Shown piece after piece: positions 46,232 to 54,670 of a stretch of 64,000 nucleotides of DNA. The DNA is from Hyphococcus flavus (lineage in GTDB: Bacteria > Pseudomonadota > Alphaproteobacteria > Caulobacterales > Parvularculaceae), in the NCBI RefSeq assembly GCF_028748065.1, contig NZ_CP118166.1:2681501-2745500 (forward strand). Reading direction: 5' to 3'. Position 1 is the stretch's first letter; every line of letters starts with the position of its first letter. The notes beneath the pieces are model-generated. The model did not search any database. It was not told the DNA's origin and saw only the letters and a program-made list of their open reading frames with translations. Position numbers and translations under genes: made by a program.

Positions 46232-47452
46232 TCACGATTGAAGAAGCCGGTCGACGGTTCGCGAAAGAACCTCAAGACCGGCTTCCAGGTCTTCTTTGGC
46301 GGTCGCCTCTTTTGGGTTATGGCTGACGCCGTTGATTGACGGAACAAAGATCATCGCGGTCGGACAGATGCGCGCCATCATCTGTGCGTCATGACCGGCG
46401 CCGGAGGTCATGCGTCTGTATTTAAGCTTGGATTCCTTTGTAATCTCTTCAATCGTCTGGACGATGGCGGGATCGAACGCAACTGGATCAAACCTGACCA
46501 GTTCCTCAGCAGTAAATGTGACGCCTTCAGCTTCCGCGATGTCAGTTACAATCGCTTCCAGTTTATTCTGCGCTATCTGTAACCTGTCCGCGTCCGCATT
46601 ACGCAAGTCCACCGTCACATAGGCCGATCCGGCGACGACATTGATAAGGTTCGGTTTCAGGTCGATCTGGCCGATCGTAGCGACCTGGCCCTCAATCTCG
46701 TTTGCTATGCGCCGCGCCTCGACAGCGATACGTGACGCTGTAAAGCCTGCGTCACGACGCAGATGCATCGGTGTCGTGCCCGCATGATTAGCCTGTCCGG
46801 AGATCGTAAAGCCGGTCCAGAAAATCCCCTGGACGCCTTCGACAACGCCGATAGATTTTTTTTCAGCCTCTAATATCGGCCCTTGTTCAATATGAAGCTC
46901 AAGAAATGCATGGGGGGTGACTGCGCCGCACGCCATTTCGCCGGCGTAACCAGTATTCACAAGAGCTTCTGCCAGGGTGACGCCGTCTCTGTCGTGTGAC
47001 GTCAACGCTGTTTCGAGATCAAGGCCGCCAGCATGAACGAGCGAACCCATCATGTCAGGTTGGAAGCGGACGCCTTCTTCGTTGGTGAAAATGGCGACGG
47101 TGAGGGGGCGGGATGGTGTTTCCTTCGCATCCCTGAACGAGGCGGCGATTTCCAGTCCTGCAAGAACGCCATAAGGGCCGTCGAGCTTGCCGCCATTGCC
47201 GACTGTATCGATATGCGAACCGATCATGATGGGAGCTGCACCGGTTTCGCCCGCGAGCGTTCCGAAAATATTCCCGATACGGTCTATTTCAACTTGAAGA
47301 CCAATGTCGCGCATCCATGAGACGACTTTGTCCCGACCATGTTTATCAGCCTCAGTGCCAGCGATTCTGCGGACACCGCCCTCGGGCGTGGCGCCGATCC
47401 CGCCTACCTCTTCTATCCAGCCATGCAGTCTTTGGTAGTTCAGTTTTCGCAT
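46232..47452 (-). CDS. M20 zinc hydrolase, N-carbamoyl-amino acid / allantoate type
   Basis: 406 aa from the ATG at 47452; the longer frame would run into the neighbouring gene. Metal and catalytic motifs GSHIDTVGNGGKLDGPYGVLAG and FTNEEGVRFQP, the ELHIEQGPILE box, the dimerisation domain with NHAGTTPM, and TSGAGHDAQMMARICPTAMIFVPSINGVSHNPKE. This places it in the HyuC/AllC group (N-carbamoyl-L-amino acid hydrolase, allantoate or ureidoglycolate amidohydrolase). Substrate open. It starts 16 bases after the diaminopropionate ammonia-lyase-like gene on the same strand, so they form an operon. Confidence 0.87.
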   Translation of the reverse strand: MRKLNYQRLHGWIEEVGGIGATPEGGVRRIAGTEADKHGRDKVVSWMRDIGLQVEIDRIGNIFGTLAGETGAAPIMIGSHIDTVGNGGKLDGPYGVLAGLEIAASFRDAKETPSRPLTVAIFTNEEGVRFQPDMMGSLVHAGGLDLETALTSHDRDGVTLAEALVNTGYAGEMACGAVTPHAFLELHIEQGPILEAEKKSIGVVEGVQGIFWTGFTISGQANHAGTTPMHLRRDAGFTASRIAVEARRIANEIEGQVATIGQIDLKPNLINVVAGSAYVTVDLRNADADRLQIAQNKLEAIVTDIAEAEGVTFTAEELVRFDPVAFDPAIVQTIEEITKESKLKYRRMTSGAGHDAQMMARICPTAMIFVPSINGVSHNPKEATAKEDLEAGLEVLSRTVDRLLQS

Positions 47453-47468
47453 CTTATTGATTTCTATT

Positions 47469-48572
47469 CTAAATGGCGCCTTCCGAAACAATGCACAGGC
47501 ACCGGGCGTTATGATCAAGACCGAGCGTTTTGCGAAGTTCCGGGGCTCTTGTGACAGCCGCAAGTCCGGCGTAGCCGGCCGCACCGGACGGCGTCGTTTC
47601 TAAATCATCTTGTGCTAGCGCTGACACTGCTGCGTCCGCTTCTTGGTCCGTTATGGTGATAAACGCGTCCGCCGTGCTTTTCAGGACTTCGAACGCCAGC
47701 ATCGACGGTTCCGCACAATCGAGGCGGCCCATATTGGTTCCTGGCGCGTGAATTGTCGTCAGCTTGTTCGCTTCAACACTCGCCAGAATGCATGCAGCTT
47801 TTTCAGGCTCAACGACGATGATGGATGGTTGCTCCGGCCATGTCAGGCGAATGTGGTTGGCAAGACCGGCGGCGAGACCGCCGACGCCCGCCTGCAGAAA
47901 CACATGGGTGGGCCATTTCCCTTTTTTTGAGCAACAGGCCGCGATCTCTTCTGTGAGGATGGCGTAGCCATTCATGATCAATAGAGGAATATCCTTATAT
48001 CCCGGCCATGAACTGTCAGAAATCAAGTCCCAGCCATTTGCCTCACATGCATCTCGCGCAGCGCGCATGCTTGCGTCATAGTCTTTGCCTTCGCGAATTA
48101 CTTCCGCGCCTTTTGTCCGCAAGCGTTCTGCAAATTCTTCAGGAACGGCATCGGCCAGAAAAATGACGGCGCGTGCGCCGACAAGGTTCGCACCCGCCAG
48201 CACGGAAAGTCCATGATTGCCGGCGCTCGCACAACAATATGTTTTATTCTTTCCAAGAACGCTAAGTTGTTCAAACGATGCTGGATCAGTCAGCGCGATC
48301 GCAGATTGCAGCAATGAGCGGATGATGGCGTAAGAACCGCCGAGCGCTTTGAAGCTGCCGAGCCCCATGCGACCGGTTTCGTCCTTTAGGGCCAACTCAG
48401 CAATATGAAGCGCACCTGCAAGCCTTGGCGATTTCAAAATGGGCGAGGGCGCATATACAGGGCAGCTCCGAAGACAAGCCGCCACCTCCTTAATTGAGCC
48501 CATGCTCCGGAATTTTTCCGGTGCATGCTGCTGCCAATATTCGTGCGAAATAGTGTTCTTGAGGAAGCGCAA
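47469..48572 (-). CDS. Diaminopropionate ammonia-lyase-like PLP enzyme
   Basis: Fold-type II PLP enzyme, 367 aa, similar to DpaL/YgeX, which splits 2,3-diaminopropionate to pyruvate and two ammonia. PLP lysine in GLGSFKALGGSYA, with LKDETGRMGLG before it; substrate loop CASAGNHGLSVL; glycine loop LQAGVGGLAAGLANH; a typical C-terminal CIVSEGAI. The N-terminal part is that of the YgeX group (NTISHEYWQQHAPEKFRSM). Threonine dehydratase activity is the alternative. Paired with an M20 hydrolase, as in the E. coli ygeX-ygeY region, suggesting an amino-acid catabolic route. Confidence 0.85.
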   Translation of the reverse strand: MRFLKNTISHEYWQQHAPEKFRSMGSIKEVAACLRSCPVYAPSPILKSPRLAGALHIAELALKDETGRMGLGSFKALGGSYAIIRSLLQSAIALTDPASFEQLSVLGKNKTYCCASAGNHGLSVLAGANLVGARAVIFLADAVPEEFAERLRTKGAEVIREGKDYDASMRAARDACEANGWDLISDSSWPGYKDIPLLIMNGYAILTEEIAACCSKKGKWPTHVFLQAGVGGLAAGLANHIRLTWPEQPSIIVVEPEKAACILASVEANKLTTIHAPGTNMGRLDCAEPSMLAFEVLKSTADAFITITDQEADAAVSALAQDDLETTPSGAAGYAGLAAVTRAPELRKTLGLDHNARCLCIVSEGAI

Positions 48573-48693
48573 ATCTATCTTCGAAGCTATTTAGCGGACT
48601 TGTTTCAACTGTTTCGTGCTTAGCCGAAATATATGCTTTTACCAAGCAACTGTATTACCAATGGATATGTCACAGCAATGTGACCAGGCATTA

Positions 48694-48725
48694 AAAAGCC
48701 CGCCGTTTGACATGGCGGGCTTTTG
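48694..48725. terminator. Bidirectional intrinsic terminator
   Basis: AAAAGCCCGCC (48694-48704), loop, GGCGGGCTTTTG (48714-48725), T-rich on both strands. It lies downstream of the minus-strand S8 gene; no plus-strand gene reads into it. A second hairpin, GACGCCAGCC/GGCTGGCGTC at 48729-48753, stands between it and the S8 stop. Confidence 0.85.
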
Positions 48726-48788
48726 TTTGACGCCAGCCTGCAAGGCTGGCGTCTTGGTGGTTAGCTCATCTCAAAAGATCATTATCGA

Positions 48789-51101
48789 TTATTCCTGACT
48801 TGCAGCCCACAAGTCATCTTTTTTGCCATGATCTTTTTTGCCGTGGATGCGTGCGCCACGGCCGCGATCGAATTTTTCAAGCGCTTTCTTGGCGTCGATA
48901 AATCCGAAACCGGAGTCGAAGTCGAAACCATGTCTATTGACTTCGTCGAAGACCTGAATCGTTGCACCAGTCGCGTTGCTGGCTCTGACGCTCATGTCCT
49001 GAGCGGTAAGACGTTTGATCCAGTAAACATCTTCCGGTTCGGTGCGATCGCATGGCCCGAGCAGCACGCCTTCCTCAACGAGTTCAAGAACCTCGTCTGG
49101 AGAGACACGCATATCGCGACCGCGGATGCGTTCCGTTTGCGGATGCTTCTTGCGGAACAGGCCGCGTCCTCTTGGATTGATCTGACGTGGCTTGCACATG
49201 CGATAGCTTACCTGGCCATTGCTTGAAGTCCGCACGATCTGCGACTTTTCTGATTGCAGCATTAATGCGGCGACAGAAGCGACATGCGGCGCGGAAGCGG
49301 AAGTGCCGAAGAAGTTCGGAAACTCTCCCGGTTCGCCAGTCTGAAACACACCATCGCCATCATCATCGTCACGGCTTGTGTCATTGGTGAAGAACGTGGT
49401 GTTCGTGCCGTCCGGTCCGGTAATGCCTGGCTTGTACCGAACTTCCGGTCTGCTCAGGCGATTGCCGTCCGTGTCAAAGAAGATCGGTGTGCCGCCTGCA
49501 GACGAAAAGTCGTTGAGGCAGGCTGGAACACATTCCGGCTCACCGGCCATAGACCGTAGTTGCAGTGTTGACGGATCGCCAATGAACTCCTCGGTGAAGT
49601 AAAAGGCTGAAGCGCCGACGCCTTCAGAGCCGGCAGCATTATTGTGTCCGAAACCGGATGGCGCATTAATTGGAAATTCCGACGCCACAATGCCGCCGCC
49701 AAAGATGACGAACTTGGTGAAACCAGGGGCATCACCGGACTGTGTTTCGAAACCGATCTGCACCTGCTGACCGCCGATGAAGTCAACGAGAGACACTAGC
49801 TCGATTGCATCCCCGCCATTGCCGCCATCTAGTGGAATACCGCCGCTTGTGAACTTGAACTGACAAAGGCCATTCGGCTGGCTCTGGCCGCCAGGTTCGA
49901 AGCAGTCAAAAACGCGATTCCCTTGCATGTCGAACATGATCACATCGACATCGTTCTGAGCGCCAGGCGCGCCGGAAACGGAAAAGTTCGGACTATCCCA
50001 CTGGAAAGTAAGGTTGGTTTGCAAGGCGCCGTTGAGCTGAACCGTCATGAGCGGTTCGACACCCGGACCCGGATCAAAGTCATGGAACGTCGAGTTATCG
50101 AACGCAACCGGCCGGTATTCAGACTGATAGGCGTCACGAGCGCGGTTTCCGTTTGAAGAGTAGTAAGGCACGCCCAGACGAGCAACTTCGTCAGCCGCTT
50201 GTGCGATAATGCCGTCCTGGAACATTGGCTCAGTGAAATAAATGATGTCATCGACGATGACGTCAGCACCAGCGAGCGCGAGTTCAACGATACCTTCTGC
50301 AAAATCCGCTTCACCATTGAATGCAGAGTGAAAGAGAAGTTTCGCGCCGGGAGCAACGTCATGAATCAATTGAGCCATACCACGGCCTTCGTCGATGCAA
50401 TCGCTCTGTAAGTAGTCAGAAAGAATGCCGACGTCTGGTGGAATATCGCCGTTTGCCGCATCTTCAGCAGGGGTTGTATAAACGCCTGCTGCGTTTAGTG
50501 GTCCTGGATTGCAAGCAAAGCTGTCGGATAAAATGCCGATCGTCATGTTCTCGCCATCATATCCGAGCTCTTCGCGGACGAAATCCGTACGCATGGAACG
50601 GTCGCCTTGCGATGTGACAAGCCCGACATTAGTTGCCGCGAGTGCAGGGCGCGCAAACGCTAGATAATTACTAGCTGCCAGATCGCCCAGCCTGTCTACC
50701 GGAAATTGGGCTGACACTGTTCTGCCGAGGCTTGAGATATTGCGGGCGCCCATAGCGTCCATGGTGGCTGACAGGTCGTCCGTTGAACCGGCGGCAATTG
50801 CATCAAGAACCACATACCCATCATCGCTAACGTCGGCGACCATCAGTTCTTGACCGCCGGCCTGAACCCGGCCGAGCGCGCCGCCTTCGCCGGACCAATC
50901 TGGCCGGTTGCGTGCGGCGGGTGCGGTACGCGTTGCGTTTCTCGCCGCCAGCGCGGATCGATTGTTGTCGTAAATGATCGTCAGCGCGCCTTCCATTTTC
51001 TTCATGTAGGCGTCGGACTCACCGCCCTTGGCTGACGCCAGCGATGGCGCAGCGCAAATGGCTGCCGCAAAGCCGGCGCTTAATAAGAGTTTTTTGAGCA
51101 T
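48789..51101 (-). CDS. Secreted S8-family (subtilisin-like) protein with atypical active site
   Basis: 770 aa with a signal peptide (MLKKLLLSAGFAAAICAAPSLASA). The subtilase core is split: Asp193 in MTIGILSDSF, then CIDEGRGMAQLIHDVAPGAKL where a canonical subtilisin has the HGTHVAG histidine; here Glu238 occupies the place. Asn319 (SSNGN) and the nucleophile Ser601 in FFGTSASAPHVASVAALML are kept. Between them lies a roughly 250-residue insert with acidic and Gly-rich stretches resembling a beta-sandwich or pre-peptidase domain. The C-terminus is basic and charged (GARIHGKKDHGKKDD). Could be an active protease with an altered triad or a non-catalytic homolog. Stands alone, followed by a terminator. 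Confidence 0.85.
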   Translation of the reverse strand: MLKKLLLSAGFAAAICAAPSLASAKGGESDAYMKKMEGALTIIYDNNRSALAARNATRTAPAARNRPDWSGEGGALGRVQAGGQELMVADVSDDGYVVLDAIAAGSTDDLSATMDAMGARNISSLGRTVSAQFPVDRLGDLAASNYLAFARPALAATNVGLVTSQGDRSMRTDFVREELGYDGENMTIGILSDSFACNPGPLNAAGVYTTPAEDAANGDIPPDVGILSDYLQSDCIDEGRGMAQLIHDVAPGAKLLFHSAFNGEADFAEGIVELALAGADVIVDDIIYFTEPMFQDGIIAQAADEVARLGVPYYSSNGNRARDAYQSEYRPVAFDNSTFHDFDPGPGVEPLMTVQLNGALQTNLTFQWDSPNFSVSGAPGAQNDVDVIMFDMQGNRVFDCFEPGGQSQPNGLCQFKFTSGGIPLDGGNGGDAIELVSLVDFIGGQQVQIGFETQSGDAPGFTKFVIFGGGIVASEFPINAPSGFGHNNAAGSEGVGASAFYFTEEFIGDPSTLQLRSMAGEPECVPACLNDFSSAGGTPIFFDTDGNRLSRPEVRYKPGITGPDGTNTTFFTNDTSRDDDDGDGVFQTGEPGEFPNFFGTSASAPHVASVAALMLQSEKSQIVRTSSNGQVSYRMCKPRQINPRGRGLFRKKHPQTERIRGRDMRVSPDEVLELVEEGVLLGPCDRTEPEDVYWIKRLTAQDMSVRASNATGATIQVFDEVNRHGFDFDSGFGFIDAKKALEKFDRGRGARIHGKKDHGKKDDLWAASQE

Positions 51102-51364
51102 AGTCGTCCCTTTCCGGTATGATCAGTACTCGCCTTTACGCCCTTCAGATAAAAGACGGCACAAGTGCATAGACGTGATGTGGAAAGCGCCTGATGATCA
51201 CAGGCAAATTCCCCCAACACTTAAAAACTATCACGAGCCTAATTTGTTGCGCAAGCAATTATGGCCGTGTAATGCAGTATGCGGTTACTATTTTTTGCCT
51301 GCGTTTTTCATCAAAAGATCAATAAAAACAAATAAAATGGAAAATATTAGACATTAATCAGCAT
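51102..51364. promoter_or_regulatory. AT-rich upstream region of the S8 gene
   Basis: About 260 bases with visibly lower GC than the neighbourhood, especially 51280-51360. No convincing gene: the plus-strand frame across it extends into the S8 coding region and looks like a shadow. It must hold the S8 promoter on the minus strand, but no clear -35/-10 pair can be picked. Confidence 0.4.
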
Positions 51365-51399
51365 ACAGAAAAGATGCTGCTGTGCAGCATTTTTTCTGT
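51365..51399. terminator. Bidirectional terminator with long stem
   Basis: ACAGAAAAGATGCTGC, TGT loop, GCAGCATTTTTTCTGT: a stem of 16 pairs including one G-T. T-rich on the plus strand; on the minus strand CTTTTCTG follows the GC part. It lies just after the minus-strand lipoprotein gene, which it most likely terminates. Confidence 0.85.
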
Positions 51400-51417
51400 G
51401 ATTGTTAGGCAGTGCGA

Positions 51418-51918
51418 TTATGACCGCCGGCATGCGCCAGCGAAAACGGAGACGCCGCCAGAACGCGCAGGCCCGTAAGCGAGATATGAGAGATCGCTTT
51501 CAAATTCGATCGTTATGCTGTCTTGATAAAAGACTTCCATATTGGACGTGCGTAACCGGTCTGCCGCGATTGCAAAAATATCCGGTGAAATGCTCGCGCT
51601 GAACTTACGCGGCGGCTCAGGTTCATAGCGGTTGGTTTCACCGCTGAGATCACGGTCTAGACTGCGATAGGGGCCGCCGTCGTTCAATTCCATGGGCGTG
51701 ACTGGTGATTCATAGAATGAAAAAGTGAAAGTGGAGGGTGTATTCTCAATTACGAAGTCTTCGCCACTAGGGGAGATGCCTTTGGCCTCGTCAATACTGC
51801 AGTCGTAGTCGCCAAATTCGAGCAAGCCTGAAGGTGCGACCTGGGACGACGCGCTGACGCATGACAGCGTGAATGCGAACACCGTACTTGCGGCGAGCGC
51901 GGGGAAGACACGCTTCAT
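51418..51918 (-). CDS. Putative lipoprotein of unknown function
   Basis: 166 aa. N-terminal MKRVFPALAASTVFAFTLSC is a lipoprotein signal with the lipobox cysteine at 20. The mature part begins VSASSQVAPSGLLEFGDYDCSIDEAKG and contains two further cysteines, one near the end (FAGACRRS), possibly a disulfide. Beta-rich look (FSASISPDIFAI, DSITIEFESDLSYLAYG). No family recognised. It stands where cobT usually follows cobS, but shows no CobT feature. Confidence 0.7.
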   Translation of the reverse strand: MKRVFPALAASTVFAFTLSCVSASSQVAPSGLLEFGDYDCSIDEAKGISPSGEDFVIENTPSTFTFSFYESPVTPMELNDGGPYRSLDRDLSGETNRYEPEPPRKFSASISPDIFAIAADRLRTSNMEVFYQDSITIEFESDLSYLAYGPARSGGVSVFAGACRRS

Positions 51919-52020
51919 GACGGGCCTCCTGTGCTATTTGCAGAACTGGGTCAGCGTACTCTCAATAGCCGCCAGTGGAAAGAGAAAACGCCTTGGCCAA
52001 ATTGGCTAAAAGATGTTGTA

Positions 52021-53010
52021 TTATGCAACGCTGACCTGCGGTGCCGCTTCAGGCAAATCCTCGCCAAATGCGCGCTGATAAAATTCAGCGACAGTGGGGC
52101 GTTCAAGCTCGTCACATTTGTTGAGGAAAGTGACGCGGAAAGCGTAACCGATATTCTTGAAAATTTCGGCGTTCTGCGCCCAGGTAATCACCGTACGCGG
52201 GCTCATTACTGTTGAGATATCTCCCGCGATGAAGGCGTTTCGTGTCATGTCGGCAACGCGCACCATGGCGTCGATGGCTTCTTTGCCTTCCTTGGAATCG
52301 TAAAGCGGCACCTTGGCGATGACGATCGCCGCCTCTTCATCATGTTCGAGATAGTTTAGGGTTGTCACAATCGACCAGCGGTCCATCTGGCCCTGGTTGA
52401 TCTGCTGCGTGCCGTGATAAAGACCTGTGGTGTCGCCAAGGCCGATGGTGTTGGTCGTCGAGAACAGGCGGAACCAAGGATTTGGCGTCAAAACCTTGTT
52501 CTGGTCGAGCAGCGTCAGGCGACCTTCCGCTTCAAGGATGCGCTGGATCACGAACATCACATCGGGCCGGCCGGCATCATATTCGTCAAAAACGAGGGCG
52601 ACCGGACGTTGAAACGCCCATGGCAGCATGCCTTCCTTGAACGCGGTGACCTGAACGCCATTTTCGACCACGATCGCATCCTTGCCGATCAGGTCGATGC
52701 GGCTCACATGGCTATCCAGATTGACCCGGATGCATGGCCAGTTGAGGCGCGCCGCGACTTGCTCGATATGGGTCGATTTACCGGTGCCGTGATAGCCCTG
52801 AACCATCACACGGCGATTGCGGGCGAACCCGGCGAGAATCGCCATGGTGGTTTCAGGGTTAAACCGATATGCCTCATCCACTGGCGGGACGTATTCATTG
52901 GGCGTATCAAAGGATGGAATGTCGATATCCATATCGACGCCGAAAACCTTTTTCGCGGAAACGGTTTTCGTTGGTTTTTCCAAAAACGTATCGCCGGCAA
53001 GTTCAGCCAT
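52021..53010 (-). CDS. cobS: Cobaltochelatase subunit CobS (AAA+ ATPase)
   Basis: 329 aa. AAA+ chaperone of the aerobic cobaltochelatase CobNST. N-terminal [15 protein letters not shown], Walker [10 protein letters not shown] at 72-80, Walker [13 protein letters not shown], sensor [30 protein letters not shown], and the C-terminal [30 protein letters not shown]. Almost unchanged from other alphaproteobacterial CobS. The usual neighbours J-domain protein and bolA are present upstream (with sugE inserted), while cobT, normally directly downstream, is missing from this window. Confidence 0.94.
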   Translation of the reverse strand: MAELAGDTFLEKPTKTVSAKKVFGVDMDIDIPSFDTPNEYVPPVDEAYRFNPETTMAILAGFARNRRVMVQGYHGTGKSTHIEQVAARLNWPCIRVNLDSHVSRIDLIGKDAIVVENGVQVTAFKEGMLPWAFQRPVALVFDEYDAGRPDVMFVIQRILEAEGRLTLLDQNKVLTPNPWFRLFSTTNTIGLGDTTGLYHGTQQINQGQMDRWSIVTTLNYLEHDEEAAIVIAKVPLYDSKEGKEAIDAMVRVADMTRNAFIAGDISTVMSPRTVITWAQNAEIFKNIGYAFRVTFLNKCDELERPTVAEFYQRAFGEDLPEAAPQVSVA

Positions 53011-53136
53011 GTAGGATTACTCTTGTGGTTGGTATTCTCGATTGCGCGCCGGAACCTTGCCTGAAAGACGCTCAAAGACAAGGCCTTATGGCGCCCGGTA
53101 TTGTCACAGCACCCGGTTTGGAGGGTCAGTCAGCAT

Positions 53137-53460
53137 CTAACCGGGTTGAGAGGAAAATTTCATCAGAATGATCCCCGAAATAATAAGACCTGCCGCCAGC
53201 ATTCGGAGAAACGTAACTTGTTCGTTCAATACCAAAATGCCGACAAAGAGTGCGCCAACCGCGCCTATACCGGTCCAAACGGTATAGGCAGCGCCAAGTG
53301 GCAATGTCTTCATCGCTAAGGAGAGAAGCCCAAAACTGGCGAACATCGCCGCCAGCGTGACGACTGTTGGCATCAGGCGCGTGAAGCCCATCGATTGCTT
53401 CATGCTGAACGCCCAAAGGATTTCAAGCAATCCTGCAACGACCAAAAATATCCAAGCCAT
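53137..53460 (-). CDS. sugE: SugE/Gdx-type small multidrug resistance transporter
   Basis: 107 aa, four transmembrane segments, SMR family. MAWIFLVVAGLLEILWAFSMKQ carries the essential membrane glutamate (Glu13 region), and TLPLGAAYTVWTGIGAVGA is the SugE signature. SugE/Gdx proteins export guanidinium. The ATG at 53460 has AGGAGG seven bases upstream; the longer frame has a Cys-rich non-typical N-terminus. It interrupts the usual J-domain protein/cobS neighbourhood. A hairpin of guanidine-II-riboswitch shape lies in its leader. Confidence 0.92.
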   Translation of the reverse strand: MAWIFLVVAGLLEILWAFSMKQSMGFTRLMPTVVTLAAMFASFGLLSLAMKTLPLGAAYTVWTGIGAVGALFVGILVLNEQVTFLRMLAAGLIISGIILMKFSSQPG

Positions 53461-53483
53461 GATCCGGCCCTCCTGCCAAAGAG

Positions 53484-53532
53484 CCGGGCCGTCCCGGACA
53501 TTTCTCCCACAAGCGGGTGAGGACGTGGCCTC
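53484..53532 (-). promoter_or_regulatory. Possible guanidine-II (mini-ykkC)-like leader hairpins
   Basis: Minus strand. The gene-proximal hairpin CCGGG-ACGG-CCCGG (53497 down to 53484) is a textbook mini-ykkC hairpin with an ACGR tetraloop just before the sugE ribosome site. The distal hairpin GAGG-CCACGT-CCTC (53532-53519) also presents ACG in its loop but does not fit the ACGR tetraloop. The motif needs two good hairpins, so this is a half match. Confidence 0.3.
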
Positions 53533-53587
53533 GCAACAGAGCCATTTAATGCCGACGGGCGCTAACTTCAATTCTGAAAGATTATAC

Positions 53588-54226
53588 TTAAAGAAACTGC
53601 GCTTTTTTCAGAATTTGATGCGCTTTTACGACCTGGCTTAGCTGCTCTTCAGCGCTGCGGTCGCCGCCATTGGAATCAGGGTGAAAGCGCCGCAACAACT
53701 CTGCATAGCGGCGCCTGATATCAGACGACGACGCTGCATATGGCAGGGCGAGGGTGTCAAATGCGTTGACCTGTAGCTTCGTGAGGCGTTTGCCGCCCCG
53801 GTAATGGCCGCGCGTTTCGGTTTGCGTCTTGGTTTCCTTGCCGAAGATGCCGAACGCATCGTCCATATCGGCTGGGCCCCGGGCATTCGCTGCGGCGCGG
53901 GCGCGGTCGTTTTTGCCCATGGACCAGGTGGGCCGGTCGCCATATTGGCTGGCCTGGCGCACCTTCAAGGCCTCATCCTCTGAGAGGCCGTCGAAGTAAT
54001 TCCAGCTCTTATTGTGCTGACGTGCATGCTCCATGCACAGCCAGATGCGTTCCTTGGGCTCGCGCGGGGACTTCGGCAGGCTGCATGCCGCTTTTGTCTC
54101 GCAATCTGGCGCTGCGCAGGCCTGATCGCCGGGATCGGCCCATGCTGCTTTTGTCTTTTTTTCTCTGCCGGGCGGTTTGACCCTGATGTCGAAGCCGAGC
54201 CGGGGTTTGTAATTTTTCTCTACCAT
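53588..54226 (-). CDS. J-domain protein
   Basis: 212 aa from the ATG at 54226 (MVEKNYKPRLGFDIRV). The N-terminal half holds a cysteine set (CAAPDCETKAACSLP, then WLCMEHARQHNKSWNYF) that could bind zinc. The J domain is at the C-terminus, about 145-210: FDTLALPYAASSSDIRRRYAELLRRFHPDSNGGD with the HPD motif that stimulates Hsp70 ATPase. This DnaJ-like protein is a regular neighbour of cobS and bolA in alphaproteobacteria. The client is unknown. Confidence 0.88.
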   Translation of the reverse strand: MVEKNYKPRLGFDIRVKPPGREKKTKAAWADPGDQACAAPDCETKAACSLPKSPREPKERIWLCMEHARQHNKSWNYFDGLSEDEALKVRQASQYGDRPTWSMGKNDRARAAANARGPADMDDAFGIFGKETKTQTETRGHYRGGKRLTKLQVNAFDTLALPYAASSSDIRRRYAELLRRFHPDSNGGDRSAEEQLSQVVKAHQILKKAQFL

Positions 54227-54299
54227 GCGGTGCAATATGGGGTGGCTTGCGGCTTGACACAATCTTGACGAATGGGCTTGGTAGGGGTTGTCTGGCGGC

Positions 54300-54572
54300 A
54301 TGCAAGTCGCAGAAATCATCCGCAAAAAATTAACCGTCGCGCTAGAGCCGGATCAGCTCGATGTAATTGACGAATCTCACCTTCACGCTGGTCATGCCGG
54401 CGCGCGTGAAGGGGGGCAATCCCATTTCAGGCTGCTGGTTGTCTCAGGCGCCTTCGAAGGGCTGTCGAGGGTCGCCCGGCAACGCCTTGTCAACGACGTA
54501 TTGCGCGAGGAGCTTTCAGGGCCAATTCACGCGCTGGCCATGAAAACAATGACTCCTGAAGAGGCGGGCTGA
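54300..54572 (+). CDS. bolA: BolA-family protein
   Basis: 90 aa. Starts MQVAEIIRKKLTVALEPDQLDVIDESHLHAGHAGA and continues with the class II KH-like helix RLVNDVLREELSGPIHALAMKTMTPEE. The conserved His in the ESHLHAGH loop and the C-terminal HALAMKTMTPEE match BolA/IbaG. BolA proteins work with monothiol glutaredoxins in iron-sulfur handling. Divergent from the J-domain gene, 73 bases apart. Confidence 0.93.
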   Translation: MQVAEIIRKKLTVALEPDQLDVIDESHLHAGHAGAREGGQSHFRLLVVSGAFEGLSRVARQRLVNDVLREELSGPIHALAMKTMTPEEAG

Positions 54573-54670
54573 GCAACCGATCTGACGCGCATGGCGACCC
54601 GCTGGCCGATTTATACTGGACGGTAAGTGCGAGGCGTTTCAGGATTTCAGGAAAATAAGAGGGGTGCGGA

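Noticed and set aside
48689-48760. CRISPR-like or mobile repeat at two neighbouring hairpins
   Set aside because: The two hairpins differ in sequence, there is no repeated unit with spacers, and the first is a plain bidirectional terminator.
51028-51357. Plus-strand frame of 109 codons upstream of the S8 gene
   Set aside because: Starts inside the S8 coding region on the other strand and runs through the AT-rich promoter area; no conserved look.
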